From: Methanomicrobiales archaeon
GTDB taxonomy: Archaea; Halobacteriota; Methanomicrobia; Methanomicrobiales; Methanospirillaceae
Length of the DNA stretch: 64,000 bases
Assembly: GCA_022841205.1 (NCBI GenBank)
Contig: JALHCK010000012.1
Location: 1-64,000, forward strand
Direction of reading: 5' to 3'
Positions 16,803 to 25,469 of this stretch are shown here, one piece after another (the stretch's first letter is position 1; every line of letters begins with the position of its first letter). The notes beneath the pieces were generated by a model, which was not told where the DNA came from, did not search any database, and saw only the letters and a program-made list of their open reading frames with translations. The position numbers and the translations under genes are program-made.

Positions 16803-17944
16803 TGGAGTATCACCGTCTCAGGGTCTTTCAGGAGATGCCCGGTCACCACGCATACCACCCGTTCCTTCCGGTCGATCTGGCCAGCCTCGGCCAGCTTTCG
16901 GATCCCGGCAACCGAAGCTGCAGATGCCGGCTCAACGCCAATCCCTTCTTTCCGCGCAAGGTCACGCTGCATGGCGAGTATCTCTTCATCGGTAACCAGC
17001 TCTGCCGTCCCACCGGTCTTCCTGATTGCCGCCAGCGCCTTTTCTGCATTGACCGGGGCACCGATCCGGATTGCAGTGGCGATGGTCTCCGGATTCTTCT
17101 CCGGAATAACCTCGGAAAGCCCCTCGCGGATAGCCCGGACCACCGGGCTCGAACCGGCAGCCTGTATCCCTGTCATCATGGGGAGGCGGTCGATGAGGCC
17201 TAAAGCGAGCAGCTCGGTGAGCCCTTTATGCACTGCCGAGATATTACCGGCGTTGCCAATTGGAAGCACCATCCGGTCCGGGACTCCCCCGAGCTGATCG
17301 ACAGCCTCAAAGCCGATGGTCTTCTGACCCTCGAGGCGGAACGGGTTGATAGAGTTTAGCAGGTAGAGCCCGTGGGAGAGGCAGAGTTCCTGGATCATTT
17401 CCAGTGCCCGGTCAAAGTTGCCCCGGATAGAGATGACCTTCGCCCCGTGCATGAGGGCCTGGGCTACCTTCCCGAGCGCCACCTTGCCTGCGGGTAGGAG
17501 CACAACAGCAGGGATCCCGGCTTTGGCTGCGTACGCGGCAAGACTTGCCGAGGTGTTTCCGGTGCTGGCACAGGCCACCGTGGACTTACGCAGCTGGAGG
17601 GCCATGCTCACCCCCACAGTCATACCACGATCCTTGAAAGAACCGGTCGGGTTCATCCCTTCATGCTTTGCATAGAGATGGGGAAGCCCGATCTCCTCTC
17701 CTATCTTTTCAAGATGGTAGAGGGGGGTCCCTCCCTCCTGGAGGGTGACCGGCCTGATGGTCACCGGGAGCAGTTCGCGGTACCGCCAGACCGAAAGCGG
17801 CCGGCGGTTCCACGCCTCACGCTGCACAGTGATCGAATCCAGATCGTACTCAACTGCAAGGAGGTGATCGCACCTTGGGCAGCTGTATATTATCTCGTCT
17901 GGTCCGTACGATTCGCCACAGTTCACGCAGGTGAGGCGATACAT
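16736..17944 (-). CDS. thrC: Threonine synthase
   Basis: PLP enzyme that converts O-phosphohomoserine to threonine. An N-terminal zinc-ribbon-like part (CVNCGES...CPRC) precedes the fold-type II core; GSFKDRGM holds the PLP Lys, STGNTSASLAAYAAKAG binds the cofactor phosphate, and GNAGNISA follows. Start 17944 (MYRLTCVNCG) is chosen by homology and because a TATA-like AAATATCC near 17985 would put the transcript start around 17959; ATG 17971 and GTG 17977 are alternatives. Confidence 0.92.
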   Translation of the reverse strand: MYRLTCVNCGESYGPDEIIYSCPRCDHLLAVEYDLDSITVQREAWNRRPLSVWRYRELLPVTIRPVTLQEGGTPLYHLEKIGEEIGLPHLYAKHEGMNPTGSFKDRGMTVGVSMALQLRKSTVACASTGNTSASLAAYAAKAGIPAVVLLPAGKVALGKVAQALMHGAKVISIRGNFDRALEMIQELCLSHGLYLLNSINPFRLEGQKTIGFEAVDQLGGVPDRMVLPIGNAGNISAVHKGLTELLALGLIDRLPMMTGIQAAGSSPVVRAIREGLSEVIPEKNPETIATAIRIGAPVNAEKALAAIRKTGGTAELVTDEEILAMQRDLARKEGIGVEPASAASVAGIRKLAEAGQIDRKERVVCVVTGHLLKDPETVILQCDAPIEIDADLQSLLCALQSS

Positions 17945-18010
17945 GCTGTAATATGGGTGTTCATTCCTCATATACACGAGGGATATTTCCGGCAGGGACC
18001 TCTATAGCGA

Positions 18011-18925
18011 TCAATTGCCCCCATTACCATTAAGCCTGGAATACAGCTGCGGGTTCCGATCACCTGCAACCGGAAATGCCACCCTGACCTCTTCGGCATA
18101 GTCCCGGTCGAGGGTAACGGGAAACGCAATCTCAGCACTCCCTGCATCCGCGATGATCTTTCCCTGGGGATCGGCTGCAATCGAGCGTCCGTTATAAGAA
18201 CCGACAGGTGTAGTTCCGATGGTATTGATCCCGACTACATACATCTGATTTTCAGCGGCACGGGCCCTGATGAACAACTCCCAGTGCCCGATCCGGGAGG
18301 CCGGCCAGGCTGCCGGTACGAACATGGCCTGTACACCCTTGCGGGCATATGCAGAGAAGAGTTCCGGGAACCGGAGATCGTAGCATATCGCGATACCACA
18401 GAGCATTCCATCAAGCGTAAAGGTACCGGTCCGGGTGCCGGGAATATAGGATGTGTGCTCGCGGTCCGGGGAGAACAGGTGGATCTTTGCATAGGATGCA
18501 AGCTCCTTCCCCTGATTGTCGACGACGATACATAAATTCCGCGGTCCATCGCCGGATGCTTCCCGGAACGACCCGAGGATGGCGATTCCGGCCTCCCTCG
18601 CGAGTTTTTTCAGGGATGAAACGATGGGCCCTGTACTGTCCTGGATGTGCAGCAGTGATCCCGGATCCCAGCCGGTTGCAAACTGCTCGGGGAAGCAGAC
18701 GAGCGATCCGCCCTTCCTTGCAGCCGCATGGACAAATGGTTCTGCCTTTGCCAGGGTGGCTGCAGGATCTTCCCAGACACTCCCCATCTGCACTCCGAAA
18801 ATCTTCACACCGGAAAATTGGTGCACGAAATTACGTGAGTCTTTCGGCAACAGATCAGCCTGGGGAGGGGTCGGGAAGGCCGAAACGATATGCTGTGCAG
18901 CCATCGGTTTTCTCATCCCATCCAC
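18011..18925 (-). CDS. Carbon-nitrogen hydrolase (nitrilase superfamily)
   Basis: Amidase-type hydrolase with the Glu-Lys-Cys triad: Glu in CFPEQF, Lys in YAKIHLFSPD and Cys in AICYDLRFPELF. This last motif and the SPDREH segment resemble omega-amidase/Nit2-like members acting on short-chain amides; the substrate is not determinable. The first 39 residues look unlike the family, whose members start near VKIFGVQMGS, so a GTG at 18808 may be the true start, although no clear ribosome site precedes it. Confidence 0.85.
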   Translation of the reverse strand: MDGMRKPMAAQHIVSAFPTPPQADLLPKDSRNFVHQFSGVKIFGVQMGSVWEDPAATLAKAEPFVHAAARKGGSLVCFPEQFATGWDPGSLLHIQDSTGPIVSSLKKLAREAGIAILGSFREASGDGPRNLCIVVDNQGKELASYAKIHLFSPDREHTSYIPGTRTGTFTLDGMLCGIAICYDLRFPELFSAYARKGVQAMFVPAAWPASRIGHWELFIRARAAENQMYVVGINTIGTTPVGSYNGRSIAADPQGKIIADAGSAEIAFPVTLDRDYAEEVRVAFPVAGDRNPQLYSRLNGNGGN

Positions 18926-18976
18926 AAGGGCTGTGTGCGGGTAAAAAAAAGGTTCTTTCCTGCCGGAGCGGGCCGT

Positions 18977-19426
18977 TTACTCGTACAGGAACGGCTCGTC
19001 AGCCTGCTGGTACGAACAAAGCTCGCTTTCCGGGAAGTGGATGGAGATCTCCCGTCGTGCGCTTTCTGGTGTATCAGAAGCGTGCACCACATTCCTGCCG
19101 ATGTCCATGGCGAGGTCTCCACGGATGGTCCCGGGAGCGGCTTTGGCAGGATCGGTCAACCCGACCAGGGCCCTTACCACCGGCACAACGTCCCTGCCCT
19201 CCCAGACCATCAGGAAACAGGGCCCGCTGGTGATGAAATGGCGAAGCGAAGGGAAAAACGGTTTATCTAGGTGCTCCCGGTACTGCTCCATTACCCGTTT
19301 TTCCGGGAGCTTCTCGAGCCGTGCCGCGACCAGGCGAAGGCCTTTTCTTTCGAGCCGCATGATGATGCAACCTATGAGACCCCGGGCAACACCGTCAGGT
19401 TTGACCATCACGAAGGTCTGGTCCAC
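18977..19426 (-). CDS. ndk: Nucleoside diphosphate kinase
   Basis: Transfers phosphate between nucleoside tri- and diphosphates through a phospho-His. The 149-residue protein starts with VDQTFVMVKPDGVARG and has the catalytic His in RNVVHASDTPESA. The GTG at 19426 is chosen: GGAGTGAT precedes it and the length equals the family norm; the longer open frame upstream is non-homologous. It is last in the L7Ae-S28e-L24e-Ndk cluster; infB, which often follows in archaea, is absent here. Confidence 0.95.
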   Translation of the reverse strand: MDQTFVMVKPDGVARGLIGCIIMRLERKGLRLVAARLEKLPEKRVMEQYREHLDKPFFPSLRHFITSGPCFLMVWEGRDVVPVVRALVGLTDPAKAAPGTIRGDLAMDIGRNVVHASDTPESARREISIHFPESELCSYQQADEPFLYE

Positions 19427-19433
19427 GACCCGA

Positions 19434-19625
19434 TCACTCCTTTCCCATCGCCTTGCGCCCGGCCCGGGTCCAGGGAACCCGGCGGGGTGCCCGGCCGAGC
19501 CGGAAATTATTCTCACACTTGGAGCTGCAGAAATAGAAGATGGAACCGTCTTTCCGGACAAAGAGTTTCCCGGTGCCAGGCTCGATTGCCTCACCACAGA
19601 AACTGCAGTTTTTCTGCTCAACCAT
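19434..19625 (-). CDS. rpl24e: Ribosomal protein L24e
   Basis: A 63-residue zinc-ribbon protein of the large ribosomal subunit. It has CSFCG near residue 7 and YFCSSKCENNF about 25 residues later, giving the four zinc ligands, then a basic tail (RRVPWTRAGRKA). ATG 19625 is preferred over GTG 19634 because the GTG lies inside the GGTGAGAG ribosome site. It ends 7 nt before ndk starts. Confidence 0.95.
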   Translation of the reverse strand: MVEQKNCSFCGEAIEPGTGKLFVRKDGSIFYFCSSKCENNFRLGRAPRRVPWTRAGRKAMGKE

Positions 19626-19630
19626 CTCTC

Positions 19631-19840
19631 TCACCGCCTCGAGAGCTTCTTCGCCTCACGCTCGGTCTCGAGGAGTATCAGGACATCTCCCTCGCGGATA
19701 GGACCGACCGTGTTCCGGGTGATGATGCGCCCCTTGTTGGGACCATCGAGGATCCGGCACTTCACCTGCATCGCTTCCCCGTGCATCCCGGTGGAGCCGA
19801 TAACCTCGATAACTTCGGCAGGGGTACCTTCGTCGGCCAT
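19631..19840 (-). CDS. rps28e: Ribosomal protein S28e
   Basis: Small-subunit OB-fold protein of 69 residues. The C-terminal half MQVKCRILDGPNKGRIITRN and TVGPIREGDVLILLETEREA is the family signature. It sits 7 nt after rpl7ae and 5 nt before rpl24e, the conserved archaeal order. Confidence 0.97.
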   Translation of the reverse strand: MADEGTPAEVIEVIGSTGMHGEAMQVKCRILDGPNKGRIITRNTVGPIREGDVLILLETEREAKKLSRR

Positions 19841-19847
19841 GATCCTC

Positions 19848-20216
19848 TCACGCTCTCAGGCCGCTGATCTGCTTGGCGATTTCGTCGATGAGGTCCTTTG
19901 CTTTGCCGGGTTTGACGATTGCAGCAGCAGTCGATCCGACTTCAAGCCCGCTCGCGGCCCCGATATCATTCTGCTTTTTGATGAAGAGGTAGGGGATCTT
20001 CTTCTCTTCGCAGAGCGGGGCAAGGTGCATCACAATCTCCTCGGGATCTACATCCCCGCCGATGAGGACCATTGCAGCATGGCTCCTCTCGATTGCCTTA
20101 GTCGCCTCGTTCGCACCTTTCTTGATCTTGCCTGTGTCCCTGGCAATCTCAAGAGCTTCGAGCGCCTTGTTCTGAAGCTCTTCAGGAACCTCGAATTTCA
20201 TGTACGTCTTTGCCAT
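19848..20216 (-). CDS. rpl7ae: Ribosomal protein L7Ae
   Basis: K-turn binding protein (122 residues) shared by the large ribosomal subunit, box C/D and H/ACA RNPs and archaeal RNase P. The RNA-binding stretch KKGANEATKAIERSHA and IGGDVDPEEIVMHLAPLCEE are diagnostic. GAGGTGAG precedes the ATG. First gene of its cluster; an AT-rich ACCTTTATTTCC about 90 nt upstream on the minus strand may be the promoter. Confidence 0.97.
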   Translation of the reverse strand: MAKTYMKFEVPEELQNKALEALEIARDTGKIKKGANEATKAIERSHAAMVLIGGDVDPEEIVMHLAPLCEEKKIPYLFIKKQNDIGAASGLEVGSTAAAIVKPGKAKDLIDEIAKQISGLRA

Positions 20217-20338
20217 AACTCACCTCATTCAGGAGTAGCGTAGTCTCCCTCATCACTCATCAGTCAGAAACGACGATGCAGCCATATCAGTTCGACAGGA
20301 ACGGAAATAAAGGTTTGTGACCTGGCCCGGGGAGAGTT

Positions 20339-22417
20339 TCAGTCGGAAATCCGGTAAATCTGGACTCCCGATCGGTTATAGAGGAGCGGGAGGCCCGCCC
20401 TCTCCACCCTGACGTCGTAGCGTTCCCGCTCCGCATCACCGACATACAGGTGGGTCGCGTTGTATTTTTCCATGAGGGCGCGGGTCTGTCCGGGATCCTC
20501 GTAGATGAGCCTGACATCGGTGGTCCGTTCCCCGAACCAGCCGTCTGCGCGCCACATGAACTCGTGGAAAGGCATGCCGATAATGGTCGGAATCCCGGTA
20601 AACGAAGAGATACGGGAATAATAGGTGTAATCACCACCCTCTGCTTCGACGACTGCAGGTACCCCATCAAGGGACCGGAGAAAAGCAACCGCTTCGGCAT
20701 CGCCCGGATGATTTGAGGAGAGGTATGCCAGGCCGTCAAGGGTGGTATCCCGGTACTGGTAATCGAAGGAGATCACGAGGGGCGAGATGAGGAGGAGCGC
20801 GATTGTTCCGGCAAGGAATGCAAGGCGGAGGTTCCGGGGAGGTTCCCAACCTGAAACCAGGGAAGCGAGCAGGGATGCAGCCATGGAGAACCCTGCGGCC
20901 CCCATAAGGATCCACGCAGGAAGGTAGAACTTGAAGACGGTGTTCATCCGGTAGTAGGTTTCCCCCATGTTATCCTTCAGGTACAGGAACTCGCAGAGGA
21001 TGATGACCGTGAGACCAAAGATGGCCAGCAGGTCCGCGGGAACGCGTCTCTTTTTTGCCAGGAAGTATACCAGCGGGATGGCCGCAATCCCGGCGGATGT
21101 ATATCCCGCCAGGGCGAACGGCACGAAAGCCAGGAGCAGGTACGGTCTTTTCAGGATCTCCCTGTACAGGGCGATGAAGAACAGGGCGATGAAAATCCCG
21201 TGCACCAGGAGGAATGCAGAAACCGGTGTCGGGGTATGGACGAGGCCGATACCCTGTATCCCTGGTGTGGTCATCTGGAGGTAGAAAGGGGCGTAAATCA
21301 GGACCGACAGGAGCGGGACGCAGATCAGGAAACTCCAGTCCTTAGCGATGAGGTTTCTTACCGGTGCCCATCCCAAATCCTGGTTATGGCTACCCGCCTC
21401 ATCGTGGGGGAGAATGGTGGCGGAAGACTTGCCACGGTGCCAGACCAGGAGACCGAAGACTACGGTCACAGGGGCGTAGAGGATCACGTCCCAGGAATTG
21501 ATGAGCGGCATCGATCCCAGGGAAAGGGCGGTCAATCCGATCATCGCAATGCGTTCCCTTCTCCCGGCACCCTCCCATGAAACCAGGGTGTAGACGAGCA
21601 CGAAGAGCAGGAATGCCTGGTTGAAAAGGGATATAACATGGGCATGGAGATCCCCCCACACGAAAGAAAAGATTGGATACTCGTTGATCGTATTGGGGAT
21701 GGTTCTCGTGCTGTCCCAGAGGACCGATCCCAGCGCTTTTCCCTGGAACAGGTTCCACAGGAATGATGGGTTCACCACGAGCAGGGTGAGCAGGGGGAGC
21801 CACCGCAGCCGCGGGGCGAGCAGATGGGCGAGGGCGAACAGCGATACAGCTGCATTGGCGAGCACCGTGGGGAGAGCCAGGTTGAACACCACTGGAGATG
21901 GAACCGAGGTCACCACCCCCAGCGCACCAAACATCCAGTACCCGAGGTAGTAATAGACATTCAGGAACCCTCCGGCAAACCAGGGGTCGAGCGGCGGAAC
22001 CACGGGGAGCCGCATGACCGAGGCCAGGAACGCGTGATCCATGAACTTCTCGGCATAGGAGATGCTTGGGTTGACGAACCTGAGCTCGAGCATGAAGATG
22101 AAGAAAACCAGAAATACCAGGAACCACCGCCACTGGCCGGAAAACGAGTTCCGTGTATACTCCCGTTTTATCGCAAACAGCACGAACAGGGCGATGAACG
22201 GCACGAGGGCTGCCTGGACAGGGAGGTGGAGGAGCCCGCAGTACCAGGAGATGAAGGTAAATGCGAGCAGGGAGGAGGGAAACGAGGCAGGATAGGCGAA
22301 TTCACGGAAAACCGGTTTAAGGGCTGGCCAGACCGAGAGCTGGAGTAAAATCAGCAGGGCAAGCCATGCCAGAAGCGAGAAGAGCTGGTATTCAGGTTCC
22401 ACCTCCGTCACCCCCAT
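20339..22417 (-). CDS. DUF2298 multi-pass membrane protein
   Basis: A large (692-residue) polytopic membrane protein with about 16-18 hydrophobic segments and a soluble C-terminal domain. GGFLNVYYYLGYWMFGAL is typical of the DUF2298 family, which resembles PMT/GT-C glycosyltransferase-like proteins and is linked to surface glycans. The start at 22417 (MGVTEVEPEYQLF) overlaps the flippase-like gene by 26 bp. It is the last gene of the four-gene surface glycan operon; the exact reaction is unknown. Confidence 0.82.
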   Translation of the reverse strand: MGVTEVEPEYQLFSLLAWLALLILLQLSVWPALKPVFREFAYPASFPSSLLAFTFISWYCGLLHLPVQAALVPFIALFVLFAIKREYTRNSFSGQWRWFLVFLVFFIFMLELRFVNPSISYAEKFMDHAFLASVMRLPVVPPLDPWFAGGFLNVYYYLGYWMFGALGVVTSVPSPVVFNLALPTVLANAAVSLFALAHLLAPRLRWLPLLTLLVVNPSFLWNLFQGKALGSVLWDSTRTIPNTINEYPIFSFVWGDLHAHVISLFNQAFLLFVLVYTLVSWEGAGRRERIAMIGLTALSLGSMPLINSWDVILYAPVTVVFGLLVWHRGKSSATILPHDEAGSHNQDLGWAPVRNLIAKDWSFLICVPLLSVLIYAPFYLQMTTPGIQGIGLVHTPTPVSAFLLVHGIFIALFFIALYREILKRPYLLLAFVPFALAGYTSAGIAAIPLVYFLAKKRRVPADLLAIFGLTVIILCEFLYLKDNMGETYYRMNTVFKFYLPAWILMGAAGFSMAASLLASLVSGWEPPRNLRLAFLAGTIALLLISPLVISFDYQYRDTTLDGLAYLSSNHPGDAEAVAFLRSLDGVPAVVEAEGGDYTYYSRISSFTGIPTIIGMPFHEFMWRADGWFGERTTDVRLIYEDPGQTRALMEKYNATHLYVGDAERERYDVRVERAGLPLLYNRSGVQIYRISD

Positions 22418-23363
22418 ACATCTCCTTTCTGAAGGCAGACCGGATAGTGTCGATGACCCAGCCGCCGAAGAAGTAGATGGAGACGATACCTCCGGCCAGG
22501 GTGACAATGTTCTTGAGGAGGTGATCGATTACGGCGATCAGGGTGGCAGCAGCGGGATCGATCCCGGCTGCGGTGAAGGTGAGGGCTACGGAGAGCTCAT
22601 ATGTGCCGACCCCTCCCGGGGTGAGTGGAATGGCCTTCACCAGGTTCCCGATGACGATTGCCAAAACGACAACGGCGAAAGGGATGGCCTGCTGGAACAT
22701 CATGGCCACGAAGAGGCAGACCAGGACATCGAGTATCCAGATCACGAAGGATTGCAAGGATATCGACAGTACAGAATGGAGCGAGAGAGAGACTGCCCGG
22801 ATCTGGTCGAGTATGGAGAGGAAGATCCGGATATAACGATTCCCTGATACGAGTTTTCCCGAAAAGTACAGGAAGACGAAGAAGATCGCACCGAGCGCGA
22901 GGGGGATGAGGATGATGGTATAGAACCATCCAGGAACATTGAGGACGAAAAAGAGCGAGATGGCACCAAGCAGGGCTACCGTCACGATGTCAAAGACCCG
23001 CTCCACGACAAGGGAAGAGATCCCCTGGGAAATGGTTGAGTTGTATTCATGCCGAAGAATGAACACCCGCACGAGATCGCCAAGCCGGGCAGGAACGATG
23101 AGGTTTGCGGTCTGGCTCACGAAGATGCAGCCAGTGGAGGCAAGAAGTCCGCAAAAGACTCCCACCCCCGAAAGAATTACCTTGTACCTGAGACCCCGCA
23201 GCAGCCACGCAGCAAGGCAGACCGCGGTAGCAAGGAGGAGAAAGCCCCACACTATATGCTCAAGAGCGATGACCAGGTCGTCCCTTACCCGGAAGAGCAT
23301 GAAGGCAATAATCCCGAGTGCGACAAGGGTCGAGGCGACAATCGCGCTAATCTTCCGATACAT
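22392..23363 (-). CDS. Lysylphosphatidylglycerol synthase TM-like / flippase-like protein (UPF0104, AglD-C-like)
   Basis: A 323-residue protein with about eight membrane segments. The stretch QTANLIVPARLGDLVRVFIL and the C-terminal AIPLTPGGVGTYELSVALT are hallmarks of this membrane family, which includes domains implicated in lipid-linked glycan handling. The start is ATG at 23363 (MYRKISAIVAS); it overlaps the GT2 gene by 17 bp. In AglD these two functions are fused in one protein; here they are adjacent genes, which strengthens the pairing. Confidence 0.85.
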   Translation of the reverse strand: MYRKISAIVASTLVALGIIAFMLFRVRDDLVIALEHIVWGFLLLATAVCLAAWLLRGLRYKVILSGVGVFCGLLASTGCIFVSQTANLIVPARLGDLVRVFILRHEYNSTISQGISSLVVERVFDIVTVALLGAISLFFVLNVPGWFYTIILIPLALGAIFFVFLYFSGKLVSGNRYIRIFLSILDQIRAVSLSLHSVLSISLQSFVIWILDVLVCLFVAMMFQQAIPFAVVVLAIVIGNLVKAIPLTPGGVGTYELSVALTFTAAGIDPAAATLIAVIDHLLKNIVTLAGGIVSIYFFGGWVIDTIRSAFRKEMYGGDGGGT

Positions 23364-24057
23364 GCAGCTGCCACCAGAGCCGGAGGATAGCCCTCCCCAT
23401 GTCCCAGGTATCGCGTCTCTTAACAGTCGTCCTCTCTCCCTGGTTCCAGGCCACTGGGAACTCCAGGATCCTGTATCCGGCACGCCCTGCCCTGACCAGC
23501 ACTTCGGTATCCCAGAACCAGTGGGTATCTCTGACTGCAGGGAGGAGAGCGAGGAGCCGTTCCCGGTTGAACGCCTTGAACCCGCACTGGTGATCGTGCA
23601 GCCTGCTGTTCAGGATTAACCGGACGAGGAAGTTGTATCCACGGCTTGCAACCTCCCTGGCCTGGCTCCGGGCAATCCTGCTCTCCGGGAGGAGGCGGGA
23701 CCCGGTAGAGATATCGTAGCCGTCCCGGATCGCCGATATCAGGCGCCCGAGATACGAGAGGTCAGTTGCAAGGTCGACGTCGTAGTAACAGACCACCGGG
23801 CCGCGGGCTTCCCGGAATGCCCGGGAAAGGGCCCTCCCCCGCCCGAGCCGGTTATCGGAATGGAGCAGTTGCACCCGTGGATCGCGTATACTGTATGCAC
23901 GGACCACAGCAGGGCTGCCATCGGTGCTCCCATCTTCGGCAATTATGATCTCAAAATCCTCACCAAGGTCTTCGAGCATGGCAACCGAGCGGGAAATGGC
24001 CGTTACGATAGCCTCGCGATCGTTAAAAACCGGTATCACCACGCTCACACCGGTCAC
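23347..24057 (-). CDS. Family 2 glycosyltransferase (dolichyl-phosphate sugar synthase-like)
   Basis: A 236-residue GT-A enzyme, likely making a polyprenyl/dolichyl-phosphate-linked sugar. VSVVIPVFNDREAI opens the fold, EDGSTDGS binds the nucleotide, YYDVDLATD carries the DxD metal motif and HQCGFKAFNRE is the region typical of DPM1/AglD-type enzymes. There is no membrane helix; the neighbouring flippase-like protein may provide the membrane part. Overlap with the FAD oxidoreductase is ATGA. Confidence 0.88.
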   Translation of the reverse strand: MTGVSVVIPVFNDREAIVTAISRSVAMLEDLGEDFEIIIAEDGSTDGSPAVVRAYSIRDPRVQLLHSDNRLGRGRALSRAFREARGPVVCYYDVDLATDLSYLGRLISAIRDGYDISTGSRLLPESRIARSQAREVASRGYNFLVRLILNSRLHDHQCGFKAFNRERLLALLPAVRDTHWFWDTEVLVRAGRAGYRILEFPVAWNQGERTTVKRRDTWDMGRAILRLWWQLHVSED

Positions 24058-25283
24058 GTTTCCCCCCCGGTCCGTTCAAGTTCTTCCGCGACCGCAAATC
24101 CTGCGGCAATGGACCCCTCCATGCTCCGTTCCGGGTAATTCGAAGGGGAAAACATCCCGGCCCAGAAGAACCCCTTTGCCCGGTATGCAAGGATCATATC
24201 ACGGTACCCCGTAGAAAAAACCGGGCCGGCAAGCGGTTCCACCGCCATCCGCTCCCACCTGATGGATGATTCGGGTACGTTGAAAGTCCTGCAGAAATGA
24301 TCCCGCATCACCGTATCGGCACGGGCAGGCAGGTTCCCGGTGAAATACGAGGCGAGGTATACAATATGCCCATCATAGCGCTCAACGGGAACGAAGTTGG
24401 TATGGGTGATGACCGCCCCATAGGGTGCAGGATCCTTCATGTTCAGCCAGTAGATCCCTTCGGTGACCTGCTCGTCAATTCCCATGGTAAGGCAGGCAGC
24501 TCCCTGGTAGGGCAACGCGGGAAGGTCCGGCCCGCCGGCATGGCTAAGGGCCTGGGGCGGCACGGTCGATACGACCGCATCATAGTATCGATCGTTTATC
24601 CTCCAGGCTCTGCCTTCCCTTGCGATGCGGGTGACCGGGTCATTGAACCGTACCGTGCATTCTCTCCCTGCGGCCTCGGAGAGTGCGTCAACCAGCACCT
24701 GGAACCCACCCCGAAGATATCCGAGTCGTTCCCCGGAGAGACTGCGGTTGGAGCGGATAGCGATCCGCCCGACCAGCCAGGCCGCAGAGACCTGGTCCCG
24801 GAGATCGCCGAATTTGCTCCGCATGAGCGGCTCGAAGAATGATGAATAGACACTCTCTCCGAGTTCGCTGATGACGAACTCCCTGGCAGTGATGGAATCG
24901 AGTGACTTTGAATCCATTTTCCGCGACCGGACAGTGAGCAGGGCAAGTTTTGCCTTGTCCATCAGTGAGAGTAGCGGGTAGCGGAGAATCTCGGCCGGTG
25001 TGTTGAGCGGGTAGATGGTCCCCCCGGCGTAGTATCCCGTAGTCCCCGAAAGCCATTCGAGCCGGTCCGCGACCCGGAGCTCAGAGAGGAGGGCGAGCAG
25101 ATGGTGGTCCTGTGTAAAACAGTGGTGGTAGTACTGTTCAATACAGTAGTCATCAACCCGGTGTGAAGAGAGACAACCTCCGAGATGGTCTTTTTTCTCG
25201 TAGATATCGACTTCATTCCAGGATGAGAGCCGCAGTGCAGCTGCAAGACCGGCAAGTCCGCCCCCAATAATACATACTTTCAT
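24054..25283 (-). CDS. FAD-dependent oxidoreductase (protoporphyrinogen oxidase/amine oxidase-like)
   Basis: A 409-residue flavoprotein. The N-terminal MKVCIIGGGLAGLAAAL is a Rossmann dinucleotide motif followed by an acidic strand end (VDIYEKKDHLGG), and the C-terminus has the second FAD contact FFWAGMFSPSNYPERSMEGS. The fold matches amine oxidase/PPO and UDP-galactopyranose mutase-like clades; in glycan operons such proteins often act on sugar or lipid. The start at 25283 is chosen by homology. Its first-gene position and the ATGA overlap define the operon. Confidence 0.85.
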   Translation of the reverse strand: MKVCIIGGGLAGLAAALRLSSWNEVDIYEKKDHLGGCLSSHRVDDYCIEQYYHHCFTQDHHLLALLSELRVADRLEWLSGTTGYYAGGTIYPLNTPAEILRYPLLSLMDKAKLALLTVRSRKMDSKSLDSITAREFVISELGESVYSSFFEPLMRSKFGDLRDQVSAAWLVGRIAIRSNRSLSGERLGYLRGGFQVLVDALSEAAGRECTVRFNDPVTRIAREGRAWRINDRYYDAVVSTVPPQALSHAGGPDLPALPYQGAACLTMGIDEQVTEGIYWLNMKDPAPYGAVITHTNFVPVERYDGHIVYLASYFTGNLPARADTVMRDHFCRTFNVPESSIRWERMAVEPLAGPVFSTGYRDMILAYRAKGFFWAGMFSPSNYPERSMEGSIAAGFAVAEELERTGGET

Positions 25284-25423
25284 GGAGTCCAATTCTCGGT
25301 ACTCATTTGAAAAGGAGGATAAAAAAGGCTCCGGAAACCTGTACGGCAATTATTAGGCCTTCATAGCCATGGATAATTACAAGAAAGTTTTTGAACTTCC
25401 GGAGGAAAAGTAGTAGTTAAATA

Positions 25424-25433
25424 ATTTATATAA
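25424..25433 (+). promoter_or_regulatory. TATA box of the cetZ unit
   Basis: ATTTATATAA, about 37-46 nt before the cetZ ATG, is a near-consensus archaeal TATA element inside the AT-rich divergent intergenic region. Confidence 0.65.
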
Positions 25434-25469
25434 TCACAGGAAAACGCAGCTGGTTGGTGTTTCTGCTAC

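Noticed and set aside
19427..19621. Longer ndk starting at 19621
   Set aside because: The extra N-terminus overlaps rpl24e and is unlike Ndk; the GTG at 19426 has a ribosome site and gives the standard length.
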